Assembly: GCA_030041045.1 (NCBI GenBank)
Contig: JASHOQ010000122.1
Location: 55,700 to 119,699, forward strand
DNA: 64,000 nucleotides
Source: Acidobacteriaceae bacterium
GTDB lineage: Bacteria; Acidobacteriota; Terriglobia; Terriglobales; Acidobacteriaceae
Direction of reading: 5' to 3'
This document shows positions 53,735-63,900 of this stretch, one piece after another. A program made the position numbers and the translations under genes. Below the pieces are notes generated by a model that was not told the origin of the DNA, did no database searches, and saw nothing but the letters and a program-made list of their open reading frames with translations. The first letter of the stretch is position 1. Each line of letters starts with the position of its first letter.

Positions 53735-55399
53735 ATGGCAACGCCTGTTGCGGAACCCACCCCGACTACAAAGATCGCGCCGCTCACCGGAATCGAAGCC
53801 TGGAAGGCGCTCGAAGCGCATGCGCAGCAGGTGCGCGGGCTGCACCTGCGCACCCTGTTTGCCGACGATCCCCGGCGCGGCGAGCGCCTGACCGTAGAGG
53901 CCGCGGGACTGTTTCTCGACTACTCCAAGAATCGCATCACCGACGAAACCCTGCGCCTGCTGCTCGAGCTTGCCCATCAATCGGGGTTGCGGCAGCGGAT
54001 CGACGCCATGTTCCGCGGAGAGAAGATCAACATCACGGAAAAGCGCGCGGTGCTGCACGTGGCGCTGCGTGCGCCGAAGAACGAGTCCATCCTGGTGGAC
54101 GGCGAAAATGTGGTGCCGCTGGTGCACGAAGTGCTGGACAAGATGACTGCATTTGCCAATCGCGTGCGCAACGGTGAGTGGACCGGGCATACGGGCAAGC
54201 CCATCCGGAACATCGTCAATATCGGCATTGGCGGCTCGGACCTGGGACCAGTGATGGCGTATGAAGCGTTGCGCCATTTCAGCAGGCGCGACCTCAACTT
54301 CCGCTTCGTCTCCAACGTCGACGGCACCGACTTCGCCGAGGCCGTGCACGATTTCGAGCCAGACGAGACACTCTTCATCGTTTCCTCCAAGACCTTCACC
54401 ACGCTTGAAACCATGACCAATGCGCACACCGCGCGCACTTGGCTGCTCAAGGGGATCGGTGGTCATCAGTCGTCGGTGGCCAAACATTTCGTGGCGGTTT
54501 CGACCAACGCGGTGGAAGTTGCTAAATTCGGCATTGACACGGCGAATATGTTTGGCTTCTGGGACTGGGTGGGCGGCCGCTATTCCATGGATTCGGCCAT
54601 CGGTCTTTCCACCATGCTGGCCATCGGGCCGGAAAGCTTCCGCGCCATGCTCGATGGTTTCCACCAGGTCGACGAGCACTTCCGCACGGCGCCTTTCGAG
54701 CGCAACCTGCCGGTGTTGCTGGGGCTGCTCAGCGTCTGGTACACGGACTTTTTCGACGCGCAGACGCTAGCGATCCTGCCGTACGAACAGTATCTCAAGC
54801 GTTTTCCCGCGTACCTGCAGCAGCTGACCATGGAGAGCAACGGCAAGCACGTGACGCTGAGCGGCAACACGGTGGATTACGTGACAGGCCCAATCTACTG
54901 GGGCGAGCCCGGCACCAACGGGCAGCACTCGTTTTACCAGCTTATCCACCAGGGAACGCGGCTGATTCCCTGCGATTTTATTGCCTTCGTCAAATCGCTC
55001 AACCCGCTGGGACAACACCACGACATGCTGCTGGCGAACGTATTTGCGCAGACCGAGGCGCTGGCCTTCGGCAAGACGCCGGAGCAGGTCAAGGCCGAAG
55101 GCACGCCCGACTGGCTGGTTCCGCATCGCGTCTTCGAGGGCAACCAGCCGTCGAATACCATCCTCGCCGAGGAGCTGACGCCGGCGGCGCTGGGCAAACT
55201 GGTGGCGCTCTACGAGCATTGCGTGTTTACGCAAGGAACCATCTGGCAGGTGAACTCGTTCGACCAGTGGGGCGTGGAGCTGGGCAAGGCGCTGGCGCAA
55301 CGGATCATTCCCGAGCTCGAGAGCAAAACGGAGCCCAAACTTGGGCATGACAGCTCGACCAACAACTTGATTCGCCGCTATCGTAAACAAAAGGAGTGA
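53735..55399 (+). CDS. pgi: Glucose-6-phosphate isomerase
   Basis: Interconverts glucose-6-phosphate and fructose-6-phosphate. A 554-residue enzyme of the large PGI family: [17 protein letters not shown], the [14 protein letters not shown] and [14 protein letters not shown] sugar-phosphate loops, [14 protein letters not shown], the second signature [15 protein letters not shown] and the C-terminal [21 protein letters not shown] six bases before the ATG at 53735 sets the start within a longer open frame. The stop is three bases from the start of a DUF2090 gene, so they form one transcript, hinting at a carbohydrate role for both. Confidence 0.96.
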   Translation: MATPVAEPTPTTKIAPLTGIEAWKALEAHAQQVRGLHLRTLFADDPRRGERLTVEAAGLFLDYSKNRITDETLRLLLELAHQSGLRQRIDAMFRGEKINITEKRAVLHVALRAPKNESILVDGENVVPLVHEVLDKMTAFANRVRNGEWTGHTGKPIRNIVNIGIGGSDLGPVMAYEALRHFSRRDLNFRFVSNVDGTDFAEAVHDFEPDETLFIVSSKTFTTLETMTNAHTARTWLLKGIGGHQSSVAKHFVAVSTNAVEVAKFGIDTANMFGFWDWVGGRYSMDSAIGLSTMLAIGPESFRAMLDGFHQVDEHFRTAPFERNLPVLLGLLSVWYTDFFDAQTLAILPYEQYLKRFPAYLQQLTMESNGKHVTLSGNTVDYVTGPIYWGEPGTNGQHSFYQLIHQGTRLIPCDFIAFVKSLNPLGQHHDMLLANVFAQTEALAFGKTPEQVKAEGTPDWLVPHRVFEGNQPSNTILAEELTPAALGKLVALYEHCVFTQGTIWQVNSFDQWGVELGKALAQRIIPELESKTEPKLGHDSSTNNLIRRYRKQKE

Positions 55400-55401
55400 C
55401 C

Positions 55402-56346
55402 ATGGCGCCGCGCGGATTTACCCGGCCTCTCTATATTCTTCCATTTGACCATCGCGGCTCGTTTGAAACCGGCATGTTCGGCTGGCACGGCGACTTAAAT
55501 GCTGAGCAGACCGCGCAGATCGCCGCGGCCAAGCAGGTCATTTACGACGGATTCAAGGCTGCGGTCGCCGCCGGGGTGCCCAAAGAAAAGGCGGGGCTGC
55601 TTGTCGACGAGCAGTTCGGCGCGGCTATCCTGCGCGATGCGGCCGCTCAGGGATTCCAGACAGCGTGCCCGGCAGAAAAAAGCGGCCAGGAGGAATTCGA
55701 CTTCGAGTATGGCGACGATTTTGCTGCACACATTGAAGCCTTTCATCCCACCTTTTGCAAGGTGTTGGTACGCTACAACCCCGAGGGCGACGAGGGGCTG
55801 AACTTTCATCAGGCCTCGCGCCTCAAGAGGCTCTCGCAATACCTGCATGAGGCCAACCGCAGCTTGTTCATGTTCGAGCTGCTGGTTCCCGCGGAGAAGG
55901 CTCAACTCGAACGCGTGAACGGCGACAAGAAGGCCTACGACCTGGAAATTCGGCCCAAGATGATGGTGGAGGCCATTCGCGAGCTGCAGGAGGCCGGCGT
56001 GGAGCCGGACGTGTGGAAGGTGGAGGGTCTTGATCTGCTGCTCGATTGCGAGCGAATCGTGGAGGCTGCGCGGCGCGATGGGCGCGACCGAGTGGGCTGT
56101 ATTGTGCTGGGCCGCGGAGAGAACGACGAGAAGGTGCGCGCGTGGCTGACAACCGCGGCCGCGGAGCCGGGATTCGTCGGATTCGCGGTGGGGCGAACGG
56201 ATTTCTGGGATCCGCTGGTGGCCTGGCGCAGCGGCAAGGCAACTCGCGAGCAAGCGGTGGCGCGGGTCGCGGCCCGCTACCGCGAATTCGTGGACGTGTT
56301 CGAGAGCGCAAAGGCGAGGGTGCAGGGCGCGCCGCTCGCGAATTGA
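55402..56346 (+). CDS. Stand-alone DUF2090 protein (IolC C-terminal domain-like)
   Basis: A 314-residue protein of the TIM-barrel DUF2090 family. Pieces seen are LYILPFDHRGSFETGMFG, GLLVDEQFGAAILRDA, FCKVLVRYNPEGD, FELLVPAEKAQLERV, VEPDVWKVEGLD and IVLGRGENDEKV. In other bacteria this domain is fused to the C-terminus of 5-dehydro-2-deoxygluconokinase (IolC) and resembles class I aldolases that split deoxy-ketogluconate phosphates. Here the kinase part is missing and the gene directly follows pgi, with the AAGGAG of its ribosome binding site overlapping the pgi end. An aldolase in sugar metabolism is a reasonable hypothesis; substrate unknown. Confidence 0.82.
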   Translation: MAPRGFTRPLYILPFDHRGSFETGMFGWHGDLNAEQTAQIAAAKQVIYDGFKAAVAAGVPKEKAGLLVDEQFGAAILRDAAAQGFQTACPAEKSGQEEFDFEYGDDFAAHIEAFHPTFCKVLVRYNPEGDEGLNFHQASRLKRLSQYLHEANRSLFMFELLVPAEKAQLERVNGDKKAYDLEIRPKMMVEAIRELQEAGVEPDVWKVEGLDLLLDCERIVEAARRDGRDRVGCIVLGRGENDEKVRAWLTTAAAEPGFVGFAVGRTDFWDPLVAWRSGKATREQAVARVAARYREFVDVFESAKARVQGAPLAN

Positions 56347-56515
56347 GAGGGAATCCGCGCGAGGCCGCACGTCTGGCGGGCCGATTTCAAAAAGGAGTAT
56401 ACTGCACCAAAGGGCAGCGTCTTTTCAGCCGCTTACATGGAGGTGTGTCTTCCGCAGGGATTCCGGATCACTCGCGGTAGAGCTTCCGCCATCGGAGATC
56501 ACGCGCTGGCGTGCG

Positions 56516-57406
56516 GTGGTTCGCGTGCTGCGAAGTCCAATGGATGCTGTCGGTTCTGCACTTCTTCCCGCCTCCTGTGCTCTATGCGGCACGCCTCTGC
56601 CGCAGCTCTCTTCCGTTCCAATCTGCAATCTTTGCTGGGATCTGATGCCCGCGCTCCCGGGCGCCGGCGGTTGCGCGCGCTGCGGCGACGCGATCGACGC
56701 ATCCGCTGAAGCAGCGCTGTGCCGCGCGTGCCGCCTTGCTCCGCCGCCGTTTGCGCGGGCGGTTGCCTATGGCTTGTATCGCGGCCGGCTGAAGGATGCG
56801 ATCCACGCGCTCAAATATGACCGGCTGCATCCGGCCGCGCAGGGGCTGGGACGGATGCTGGCTGCAACCATGGCGCAGCTTGCCCCCGAAACGCCCGAAG
56901 GATTGCTGGTGATTCCCGTGCCTCTGCACAAGAGAAAACAGGCGCAGCGCGGATTCAACCAGGCGCGCGCGCTGGCTGTACAGGCGCTCGCTTGCCTGCG
57001 CAAAAGCCATCCGCAATGGCGGCTGACGCTCCAGGCAAACAAGCTGCTGCGTGTGCGCCCCACCGAGAGCCAGGCGGGACTGACGCCACGGCAGCGACGG
57101 CTGAATGTGCGCGCCGCGTTTTCGGTTCCGGAACGGGCCAGCGTCGCGGGAAAAGACGTCCTGGTGATCGATGACATCATGACCACGGGCGCAACGGCGC
57201 GCGCGGCGGCGCAGGCCCTCAGGAAGGCCGGCGCAGCCAACGTCTGGGTGGCGACACTGGCGCGGGCGCGGCGCGAAGGGCATGCCGCGTATGAAGCGGT
57301 GGAGCGGGACGCGGTGAACGGCACATTTGTTCAGGATGGGACGGCCGCAATCGGACAAGCAGGGCTCTTGCGTGCGCAGGAGTTTTCTGCGAGCCAGGTT
57401 TCTTAA
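56516..57406 (+). CDS. ComF-family phosphoribosyltransferase-like protein
   Basis: A 296-residue protein. A zinc-finger N-terminus (CALCG, ICNLCW, GCARCG, LCRACR) and the ComF double-strand YGLYRGRLKDAIHALKYDRL precede the phosphoribosyltransferase domain with VPVPLHKRKQAQRGFNQARALA and the PRPP loop VLVIDDIMTTGATAR. ComF proteins function in DNA uptake and possibly recombination in naturally competent bacteria (ComFA/ComFC). The start is not certain: GTG at 56516 is used, with an ATG at 56540 as alternative. No other competence gene is next to it. The HNH gene follows by about 30 bases, so coexpression is likely. Confidence 0.9.
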   Translation: MVRVLRSPMDAVGSALLPASCALCGTPLPQLSSVPICNLCWDLMPALPGAGGCARCGDAIDASAEAALCRACRLAPPPFARAVAYGLYRGRLKDAIHALKYDRLHPAAQGLGRMLAATMAQLAPETPEGLLVIPVPLHKRKQAQRGFNQARALAVQALACLRKSHPQWRLTLQANKLLRVRPTESQAGLTPRQRRLNVRAAFSVPERASVAGKDVLVIDDIMTTGATARAAAQALRKAGAANVWVATLARARREGHAAYEAVERDAVNGTFVQDGTAAIGQAGLLRAQEFSASQVS

Positions 57407-57439
57407 GCAAGAGGAGACGCATTTCGCCGAGGAAATAGA

Positions 57440-58066
57440 ATGTCGCTGGGAAAAGCCATGATCCATGTCCGCAAGCAGAAGGCGATCAGCAAGGCCGCTG
57501 TGCTTGCCGCCGAGCACGGCGCGGGCCAGCATGCATTTCAGTCGAGCCACATCCTGCAAATGCCGGTACTGGTGCTCAACGCGTCCTATGAGCCTATCAA
57601 TATATGTGGCGCGCGGCGCGCCCTGGTACTCGTCCTCAAGGGCATTGCGCGGACGGAGGAGGAGCACGGGCTGATGCTGCACGCCCAGCGCAGCCGCATC
57701 GCCATGCCCTCGGTGATCCGCCTGCTCGAGTATCGCCGGATTCCCCATCAGACGCGGGCGCTTTCGCGCAAGAACATCCTGCTGCGCGACCGCAATACCT
57801 GCCAGTATTGCGGCGAGGCCCTGCCGCCCAGCGAGCTCACCCTCGATCACGTGGTGCCGCGTTCGCGCGGGGGCAGCTCCACCTGGGAAAATCTCGTCGC
57901 GTGCTGCCACGCCTGCAACCGGCACAAGGGCAACCGCATGCTCAGCGAGATCGAGGACATGATCCTGCTGCGCGAGCCGCGGCCGTTCTCGCTCCACACC
58001 AGCCGCCAGATCATGCGCATGCTGGGCCGCAGCGACGATCGCTGGCGCAAGTATCTCTTCTATTAG
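57440..58066 (+). CDS. HNH endonuclease
   Basis: A 208-residue HNH nuclease. Residues about 38-70 form the conserved N-terminal segment ([23 protein letters not shown]), followed by the HNH domain in [30 protein letters not shown] and [18 protein letters not shown], with the zinc cysteines CxxC and CxxC present. This form, common in Acidobacteria and other phyla, is not part of a restriction system here and has no identified substrate. GAGGAAATAGA before the ATG fixes the start. It sits between comF and alaS. Confidence 0.9.
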   Translation: MSLGKAMIHVRKQKAISKAAVLAAEHGAGQHAFQSSHILQMPVLVLNASYEPINICGARRALVLVLKGIARTEEEHGLMLHAQRSRIAMPSVIRLLEYRRIPHQTRALSRKNILLRDRNTCQYCGEALPPSELTLDHVVPRSRGGSSTWENLVACCHACNRHKGNRMLSEIEDMILLREPRPFSLHTSRQIMRMLGRSDDRWRKYLFY

Positions 58067-58098
58067 CGCTCGGCACTAACCTTTACGGCCCAATCCTG

Positions 58099-58178
58099 GC
58101 TGTCATTCTGAGCGCACGGGGCCCCAAGCGTTCTTTCGAGCTTGGGGGTGGTAAGCGAGGAATCTGCGGTTGCTTTTC
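58099..58178. repeat. TGTCATYCTGAG repeat, copy 3
   Basis: Starts CTGTCATTCTGAGCGCACGG and ends GAATCTGCGGTTGCTTTT. In the middle CCCCAAGC (58122-58129) and GCTTGGGG (58140-58147) form a hairpin. It has the same ends as the copies at 9521 and 9714, with a different internal hairpin, and fills the HNH-alaS gap. Confidence 0.8.
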
Positions 58179-58269
58179 CCCCCGGTAAGAAACGAACCTC
58201 TGGACAAGCGGGCCACGCGCCGCCCTTCCATAGAGCCCGCTGCCTGCCGCGCATTACACTGAAAATGTC

Positions 58270-60999
58270 ATGCAACTCCGCACGGGAAACGAGATTCGCG
58301 AGCTTTTCTTGCGCTTTTTTGCCTCGAACGGGCACCGCCGCGTGCACTCCTCCTCGATTGTGCCTGCCAACGACCCCACGCTGCTGTTCACCAACGCGGG
58401 CATGAATCAATTCAAAGATCTTTTTCTCGGCGTGGAGAAGCGCGACTACGCGCGCGCCACCAGCTCGCAAAAATGCGTGCGCGCCGGCGGCAAGCATAAC
58501 GACCTTGAAAACGTGGGCTTCACGCGCCGCCATCACACCTTCTTTGAGATGCTGGGGAATTTTTCTTTCGGCGATTATTTCAAGCGCGACGCCATACGGT
58601 TTGCGTGGGAGCTGGTGACGGGTCCGGAGTGGTTCGGCATCCCCAAAGACCGGCTCTACGTAACCATCTTCGAGGGCACGGCCGAAGTGCCGCGCGACGA
58701 CGAAGCTGAGCAGTACTGGCTGGAAGTGGGTGTGCCCAAAGAGCGCATCGGCGAGTACGGCGTAAAGGACAACTTCTGGCAGATGGGCGAGACGGGGCCG
58801 TGCGGGCCGTGCTCGGAGATTTTCTACGACATGGGCATCGAAGCCGCGGAAAACCCAGGCGTCGACAAGCCCTTCGGTCACGATGACGCACGCTACGTCG
58901 AAATCTGGAACCTGGTCTTCATGCAGTTCGACCGCTCCGCGGTCGTCGACCCGGTAACGAAGGCGACGACTTATAAGCTCACGCCCCTGCCGAGGCCTTC
59001 GATCGATACGGGCATGGGTCTGGAGCGCGTGGCCGCGGTGCTGCAGGAGAAGGTTTCGAACTTCGAGACCGATCTCTTCACTCCGCTCATCGCGCAGGCG
59101 GAGGAACTTACCGGTAAACGCGTGAGCGATTCGGCACTTGAAAAAGAGACACGCACAGCCGACGATGACGCGGCGAGCCTGCGCATCATTGCCGATCATG
59201 CACGTGCGGCGACGTTTCTCATCAGCGATGGCGTTCTGCCTTCGAATGAAGGCCGCGGCTACGTACTGCGCAAGATCATGCGCCGCGCCATCCGCCACGG
59301 ACGCCTGCTGGGCCAGGAGAAGCCGTTTCTTTTTGAAATGGTCTACGCCGTGCGCGATCTGATGAAGGGGGCATATCCCGAACTGATCGATTCTGCAGCT
59401 CGAGTGGCGAGGGTGGTCGAGGCCGAGGAGAAGCAGTTTGACCGCGTGTTGAAGATGGGGCTGGCGCGTTTGGACGAGGAGTTGAAGGGCACGCTAAAGG
59501 GGGACAAGGCGTTTCACCTCTACGAGACATTTGGTTTGCCGCTCGACTTCATGGTCGATGCCGCGCGCGACGCGGGTATTCAGTTTGACTCCGAAGGCTT
59601 CGAGCGCGCCCGCGCCGAAGAGCAGGCCCGCGCACGCGCTTCCTGGAAAGGCGGTGCGCAGAAGACCGCCAGCCCTGCCTTCCGCGATCTGCCCAAGACC
59701 GCCTTTGAAGGCTACAAGCAGCTCAACTCCACCAACTGCGAAGTGTTGGCGATGGTGAAAAACGGCATCGGCGTTCCCGCTGCCAGCGCCGGCGACGAAA
59801 TCGAAGTTGTGCTTGACCACACCAGCTTCTACGGCGACTCCGGCGGCCAGATCGGCGATACGGGTCTTTTCACGTCCACGGATGGCAATGAGATCGTTGC
59901 CGAGATCGTCGGCTGCGTTCTTCCCGTCCAGGGCGTGCGCGCGCACAAGGCCATCCTCAAACAGCACCTTGCGGTCGGCGATCGCGTGAACACGGCGGTC
60001 AACGGCGAGCGGCGCGACGCCATCCGGCGCAATCATACGGGCACGCACCTGCTGCACGCTGCCTTGCGCCTGGTGCTGGGCACGCATGTGAAGCAAGCCG
60101 GCTCGCTGGTCGCTCCCGACCGGCTGCGCTTTGATTTTTCTCACTTCGCGCAGGTGGCCGACGAAGAACTTGAGGACATCGAGACACTCGTCAACCGCGA
60201 GGTGCTCAAGAATGCGCGCGTCGAAACACTGGAGGATGTGCCCATCGACGTGGCTGTGAATGAGCTCCATGCCATGGCGCTCTTCGGCGAAAAATACGGC
60301 GACCGGGTGCGCGTGGTGCGGCTCACGGATGGTTTCTCAACCGAGCTCTGCGGCGGCACGCATACGGCGGCCACAGGCGAGATCGGCCTGCTCAAGCTGA
60401 CAGGCGAGGAGTCGGTGTCGTCCGGCGTGCGCCGCATCGAGGCCATCAGCGGATTGGGCTCGCTTTCCACCTTCCGGCGCGATTCTGCTGTAGCGCAGTA
60501 CGCCGCTTCCGTGGCGCACACCGGTGACGGCAACCTTGCCGATTCTCTGCGCGCCAAGATGAACTCTCAGGAAGGCGAAATCAAAAAGTTGAACCGCGAG
60601 CTCGAAGAGATGCGGATGAAGTCGGCCGCGGGCGCGCTCGATGAGGCCCTCAAGCGCGCGACCGAAGTGAAAGGCGTGCAGGTGCTCACGCATCGCGCAG
60701 ACTCCCTCGAACGCGGGCAGTTGCGCACGCTGGTCGACAACTTGAAGCAGAAACTCGGCGAGGGCGTAGTGGTGCTCGCGTCCGCGCAGCCCGAGGGCAA
60801 AGTGGCGCTGATTGCAGGCGTCACGCCGGGGCTGGTGAAGCGCATCCAGGCGGGCAAGCTCGTGGGCACCGTGGCAAAACTTGTCGGCGGCTCGGGCGGC
60901 GGCAAGGCGGAGATCGCCGAGGCCGGCGGCAAAGACCAGGCGCAGATTGACGCCGCGCTCAAGGCCGCGCCGGAAATTGTGAGCGAACTGCTGGGATGA
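58270..60999 (+). CDS. alaS: Alanyl-tRNA synthetase
   Basis: Charges tRNA-Ala and edits mischarged Ser/Gly. A 909-residue class II synthetase. The catalytic domain shows [20 protein letters not shown] (motif 1), [18 protein letters not shown] (motif 2) and [15 protein letters not shown] (motif 3). The editing domain has the zinc set [11 protein letters not shown] and [11 protein letters not shown], and the C-Ala oligomerisation domain ends in [13 protein letters not shown]. Full length and intact. The ATG has no ribosome binding site; a TACACT hexamer ends nine bases upstream, a possible leaderless promoter. mutY follows by 30 bases. Confidence 0.97.
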   Translation: MQLRTGNEIRELFLRFFASNGHRRVHSSSIVPANDPTLLFTNAGMNQFKDLFLGVEKRDYARATSSQKCVRAGGKHNDLENVGFTRRHHTFFEMLGNFSFGDYFKRDAIRFAWELVTGPEWFGIPKDRLYVTIFEGTAEVPRDDEAEQYWLEVGVPKERIGEYGVKDNFWQMGETGPCGPCSEIFYDMGIEAAENPGVDKPFGHDDARYVEIWNLVFMQFDRSAVVDPVTKATTYKLTPLPRPSIDTGMGLERVAAVLQEKVSNFETDLFTPLIAQAEELTGKRVSDSALEKETRTADDDAASLRIIADHARAATFLISDGVLPSNEGRGYVLRKIMRRAIRHGRLLGQEKPFLFEMVYAVRDLMKGAYPELIDSAARVARVVEAEEKQFDRVLKMGLARLDEELKGTLKGDKAFHLYETFGLPLDFMVDAARDAGIQFDSEGFERARAEEQARARASWKGGAQKTASPAFRDLPKTAFEGYKQLNSTNCEVLAMVKNGIGVPAASAGDEIEVVLDHTSFYGDSGGQIGDTGLFTSTDGNEIVAEIVGCVLPVQGVRAHKAILKQHLAVGDRVNTAVNGERRDAIRRNHTGTHLLHAALRLVLGTHVKQAGSLVAPDRLRFDFSHFAQVADEELEDIETLVNREVLKNARVETLEDVPIDVAVNELHAMALFGEKYGDRVRVVRLTDGFSTELCGGTHTAATGEIGLLKLTGEESVSSGVRRIEAISGLGSLSTFRRDSAVAQYAASVAHTGDGNLADSLRAKMNSQEGEIKKLNRELEEMRMKSAAGALDEALKRATEVKGVQVLTHRADSLERGQLRTLVDNLKQKLGEGVVVLASAQPEGKVALIAGVTPGLVKRIQAGKLVGTVAKLVGGSGGGKAEIAEAGGKDQAQIDAALKAAPEIVSELLG

Positions 61000-61029
61000 A
61001 CGCAAGGCGCATCCCCGTGAGCTGAGCCC

Positions 61030-62166
61030 ATGGCCAGGCTGGAGTGGGACACCGCGAAACTCGTCCGCTTGCGCCGCATGCTGATGGCCTGGTATGAGCG
61101 CAGCCATCGCGATCTGCCCTGGCGCAACAGCCGGGATCCGTACGCCATCTGGGTTTCTGAAGTGATGCTGCAGCAGACCCGCGTGGCCGTGGTCGAGGAG
61201 CGGTTCAAGGCTTTTCTGGAACTGTTTCCCACGCTGGATGCGCTGGCCGTGGCGCCGGAGCAGGAGGTGCTCGCCGCCTGGAGCGGGCTGGGCTATTACC
61301 GGCGCGCACGCATGTTGCACCGGGCGGCACAGTTTGTGTTGGCCAACTGCGCGGGTGTTTTACCGCAAACGTCCGCCGAACTGCGGCTGCTCCCCGGCAT
61401 CGGCACGTACACGGCAGCCGCCATTGCCAGCATCGCCTTCGGCGAGTGCGTAGCCGTGGTGGACGGCAATGTGGAGCGCGTGCTCTATCGCGTGGCCGGC
61501 TGGGAGACAGGCGTGCGCGCCGGCAGCGCCGCATTGAAACGCAAAGTAAGCGAGCTGGCCGGCGATCTGATGGACGTGGCGCGGCCCGGCGATTTCAACC
61601 AGGCGCTGATGGAGCTCGGCGCGACGGTTTGCCTGCCGCGCAATCCGCTGTGCCTGGTATGCCCGCTCTCGACCGATTGCCAGACGCGCGGCGAACACAG
61701 GCGCCCGCCGCGTCCGCCCATGCTCAGCCGCGAGGTCGCGCACGCGCTCGCTCTGCGGACAAAACAAGGAACGGGCAAAGGGCGCGAAGCCGCCAAGGCC
61801 CGCGTGCAGGGCCTGCGCGAAGTGCTGCTGGAACAGCGGCCGGCCTCGGCAACCGTAATGCCGGCAATGTGGGAGCTGCCGCAGCTGCGCGAGGCGACGG
61901 TTCCCGACAAGGAGCTGCGCATGGCCGTGCGGCACGCCATCATGCAGGTGAATTACTACGTGCGCGTGCGGACGGTGCGCGAGACTGAGGTAGACGCGCT
62001 GACGGTGGCCGGAGGGACGCGGCGATGGGTTCCGCTGACGGAAGTCGGCTCCATGGCGCTCACCGGGCTGGCGCGCAAGGTGCTCACGCGGGCGCGGCTG
62101 CTGCCCGCGGCGCCCGCGGACACGATGGAAACCGTTGCCCAGGAGCAAGACGCAGACACGAATTGA
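61030..62166 (+). CDS. mutY: Adenine DNA glycosylase
   Basis: Base-excision repair enzyme removing adenine mispaired with 8-oxoguanine. A 378-residue protein: WVSEVMLQQTRVAVVEERF contains the catalytic glutamate, LLPGIGTYTAAAIASIAF is the helix-hairpin-helix, VDGNVERVLYRV holds the catalytic aspartate, and the 4Fe-4S cluster cysteines occur as CLPRNPLCLVCPLSTDC. The C-terminal Nudix-like 8-oxoG-reading domain begins near residue 235 (AHALALRTKQGTGKGREAAK). Start ATG at 61030. It is probably cotranscribed with alaS. Confidence 0.95.
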   Translation: MARLEWDTAKLVRLRRMLMAWYERSHRDLPWRNSRDPYAIWVSEVMLQQTRVAVVEERFKAFLELFPTLDALAVAPEQEVLAAWSGLGYYRRARMLHRAAQFVLANCAGVLPQTSAELRLLPGIGTYTAAAIASIAFGECVAVVDGNVERVLYRVAGWETGVRAGSAALKRKVSELAGDLMDVARPGDFNQALMELGATVCLPRNPLCLVCPLSTDCQTRGEHRRPPRPPMLSREVAHALALRTKQGTGKGREAAKARVQGLREVLLEQRPASATVMPAMWELPQLREATVPDKELRMAVRHAIMQVNYYVRVRTVRETEVDALTVAGGTRRWVPLTEVGSMALTGLARKVLTRARLLPAAPADTMETVAQEQDADTN

Positions 62167-62214
62167 GGAATTCGCCTGCGCGGGAATACAGCTCTCGGCC
62201 CGGCAATCCCCAGT

Positions 62215-62427
62215 TCAGTAGTAATCGGCGCAGCTCATGTAGTAACCGCAGTGGGCGCAGACCAGCTTGCAGCGCTGGCCGGCGAGGCGGTTTCCGCAGG
62301 TGGGGCAAACCTGGCAGGGATGCTCGACGGGACGGGGAGCGGACTCGGAAGCAGCTCGGGCCGACTCACCATGTGAGAAATCCGCATGAAAATGGGCGTT
62401 GAGGGGTTGGGCCTGCTCCGCTGGCAT
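62215..62427 (-). CDS. Small Cys-rich (zinc ribbon-like) protein
   Basis: A 70-residue protein. The N-terminal half is His/Ala/Ser-rich (LNAHFHADFSHGESARAA). The C-terminal part has seven cysteines: CQVCPTCGNRLAGQRCKL, then VCAHCGYYMSCADYY, two CxxC pairs of zinc-ribbon style. Proteins ending GYYMSCADYY or close variants seem conserved in Acidobacteria, but no function is known to me. The start is uncertain because the frame is open further up to 62598 and no ATG has a strong ribosome binding site. It is divergent from osmC, whose start at 62592 would overlap a longer version. Confidence 0.65.
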   Translation of the reverse strand: MPAEQAQPLNAHFHADFSHGESARAASESAPRPVEHPCQVCPTCGNRLAGQRCKLVCAHCGYYMSCADYY

Positions 62428-62591
62428 GTTCGACAGATTAGCATGGAAAGAGGGCCCCGGCGATGCGGCATGCCGGAGAGGCGCCCGATGCATCCCATTC
62501 GGGATCACGTCTGTGGCATCACGCGAGCAAATGATCCCGGCAATCCGGAATGTGACACAAAGAGAATCTTCGAATCCCCAAAGGAGAGAAT

Positions 62592-63023
62592 ATGGCAAGC
62601 AAAGCGAGCGCGGTCTGGACCGGATCGCTGAAAGAAGGAAAAGGCACGATTTCGACGGCGACGGGTGTGTTGAAGAACGCGAACTATTCCTTTGCCACGC
62701 GCTTTGAAGGCGCGATGACCGGCACCACGCCCGAGGAGCTGATTGCGGCCGCGCACGCGAGCTGTTACTCCATGGCGCTGGGCGCGCAACTGGGCGGCGC
62801 GGGGCTTACACCGGAAAGAATTGAAACCAACGCGGCAGTCACGCTGGCCAAAACCGACGGCGGTTTTGCCGTGACCAAGATTGCGCTGACCACGACGGCC
62901 AAGGTTCCCGGCGCCAGCAAGCAAGCCTTTGACAAAGCCGCGGCCGACGCCAAGGCCGGCTGCCCGATCTCGAAGCTCTTCGCCAACAACACCGAGATCA
63001 CGCTCGACGCCAAGCTCGTCTGA
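62592..63023 (+). CDS. OsmC-family peroxiredoxin
   Basis: A 143-residue Ohr/OsmC protein that reduces organic hydroperoxides. SKASAVWTGSLKEGKGTIST is the family start. The active-site cysteines are in IAAAHASCYSMALGAQLG and in KAGCPISKLFAN, at the usual 60-residue spacing, and the FEGAMTGTTPEELIAAA segment contains the conserved glutamate. AAAGGAGAG precedes the ATG. The OsmC branch (not Ohr) is indicated by the ATGVLKNANYSF stretch. Confidence 0.94.
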   Translation: MASKASAVWTGSLKEGKGTISTATGVLKNANYSFATRFEGAMTGTTPEELIAAAHASCYSMALGAQLGGAGLTPERIETNAAVTLAKTDGGFAVTKIALTTTAKVPGASKQAFDKAAADAKAGCPISKLFANNTEITLDAKLV

Positions 63024-63113
63024 GCGCATCGTTCGCAACTGAAGCCAATATCCCTCCCCGATTCGCTTGGGCCCCGAATGCGTCGTGGAGGGATTGTTGT
63101 TTGGGAGGCTGCC

Positions 63114-63575
63114 ATGAAGAAGTACAAATTCGAGGCGCCGATCTTTGCAAGGATGGGCGGCGCGGGCGTGCTCTTTCCCTACGACGTGGAAAAGGAGTTT
63201 GGGACAAAGGGAAACGTGCCGGTGCAGGCAACGCTCGATGGCGTGCCCTATCGCGGCTCGCTGATGAATTGCGGCCCGGGGAGTCACATGCTGGGCGTGC
63301 TCAAGAGTATTCGCGAGCAGGTCGCCAAGGGGCCCGGCGACACTATCGAGGTGGTGGTGTGGAAGGATGAAGAGGTGAGAACCGTCGAGATTCCGCCCGA
63401 ATTTGCGAAACGGCTCAAGAAGGAGGGTCTGCTGGCGGGCTTTGAAAAGCTGAGCTACACGCACCGCAAGGAGTACTGCCGCTGGATCACCGAGGCCAAG
63501 AAAGAAGAAACGCGCGTTGCGCGGACCGAGAAGGCGATTGCGATGCTGAAAAAGGGCGTGAAAACCCCCGGCTGA
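63114..63575 (+). CDS. DUF1905/YdeI-type protein
   Basis: A 153-residue protein. The first half, KKYKFEAPIFARMGGAGVLFPYDVEKEFGTKGNVPVQATL, is the DUF1905 beta-barrel, and the second half, PPEFAKRLKKEGLLAGFEKLSYTHRKEYCRWI, followed by EETRVARTEKAIAML, is the YdeI/OmpD-associated domain, sometimes called bacteriocin-protection domain. The GGGAGG before the ATG at 63114 excludes the longer frame at 63078. The role is unknown, and there is no bacteriocin gene nearby. Confidence 0.9.
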   Translation: MKKYKFEAPIFARMGGAGVLFPYDVEKEFGTKGNVPVQATLDGVPYRGSLMNCGPGSHMLGVLKSIREQVAKGPGDTIEVVVWKDEEVRTVEIPPEFAKRLKKEGLLAGFEKLSYTHRKEYCRWITEAKKEETRVARTEKAIAMLKKGVKTPG

Positions 63576-63735
63576 CACGCCGGAGCTTTGCGCATCTTGT
63601 TGCAGGGGCCGGCGCTACCCGCGGAAAACTCAAGTCTACTCCTGGCCCTTGGACGTATTTGACACCCGATTCGGCATTTGCGAGACTCAAAATTGCTGCT
63701 CGCTCGGCCCTATTCTGGCCGGGCGCTCTCACTGT

Positions 63736-63822
63736 GCCGAAGTGGCGGAATTGGCAGACGCGCATGGTTCAGGTCCATGTACTCGCAAGGGTGTGGGGGT
63801 TCGAGTCCCTTCTTCGGCACCA
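63736..63822 (+). tRNA. tRNA-Leu (anticodon CAG)
   Basis: An 87-base class II tRNA. Acceptor GCCGAAG pairs with CTTCGGC, the anticodon stem CATGG/CCATG encloses TTCAGGT with anticodon CAG at 63770-63772, a long variable arm follows (ACTCGCAAGGGT), and the T loop is TTCGAGT. Discriminator A and encoded CCA at 63820-63822. It is an expected target for integration, but no integrase is visible in the 178 bases beyond it. Confidence 0.95.
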
Positions 63823-63900
63823 CCGTCTTTCATCCTCCATGGATTGGTCAATTACTTAGGAGTCAACTCGCTTCGTTTCAATCGCTTGCGAGTTATCCGC

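Noticed and set aside
58063..59298. Minus-strand frame of 411 codons
   Set aside because: Antisense of alaS.
63040..63105. Inverted TCCCTCC/GGAGGGA words between osmC and the YdeI-type gene
   Set aside because: The stem is short and interrupted and has no terminator features; it is next to a purine-rich ribosome binding region and may be chance.
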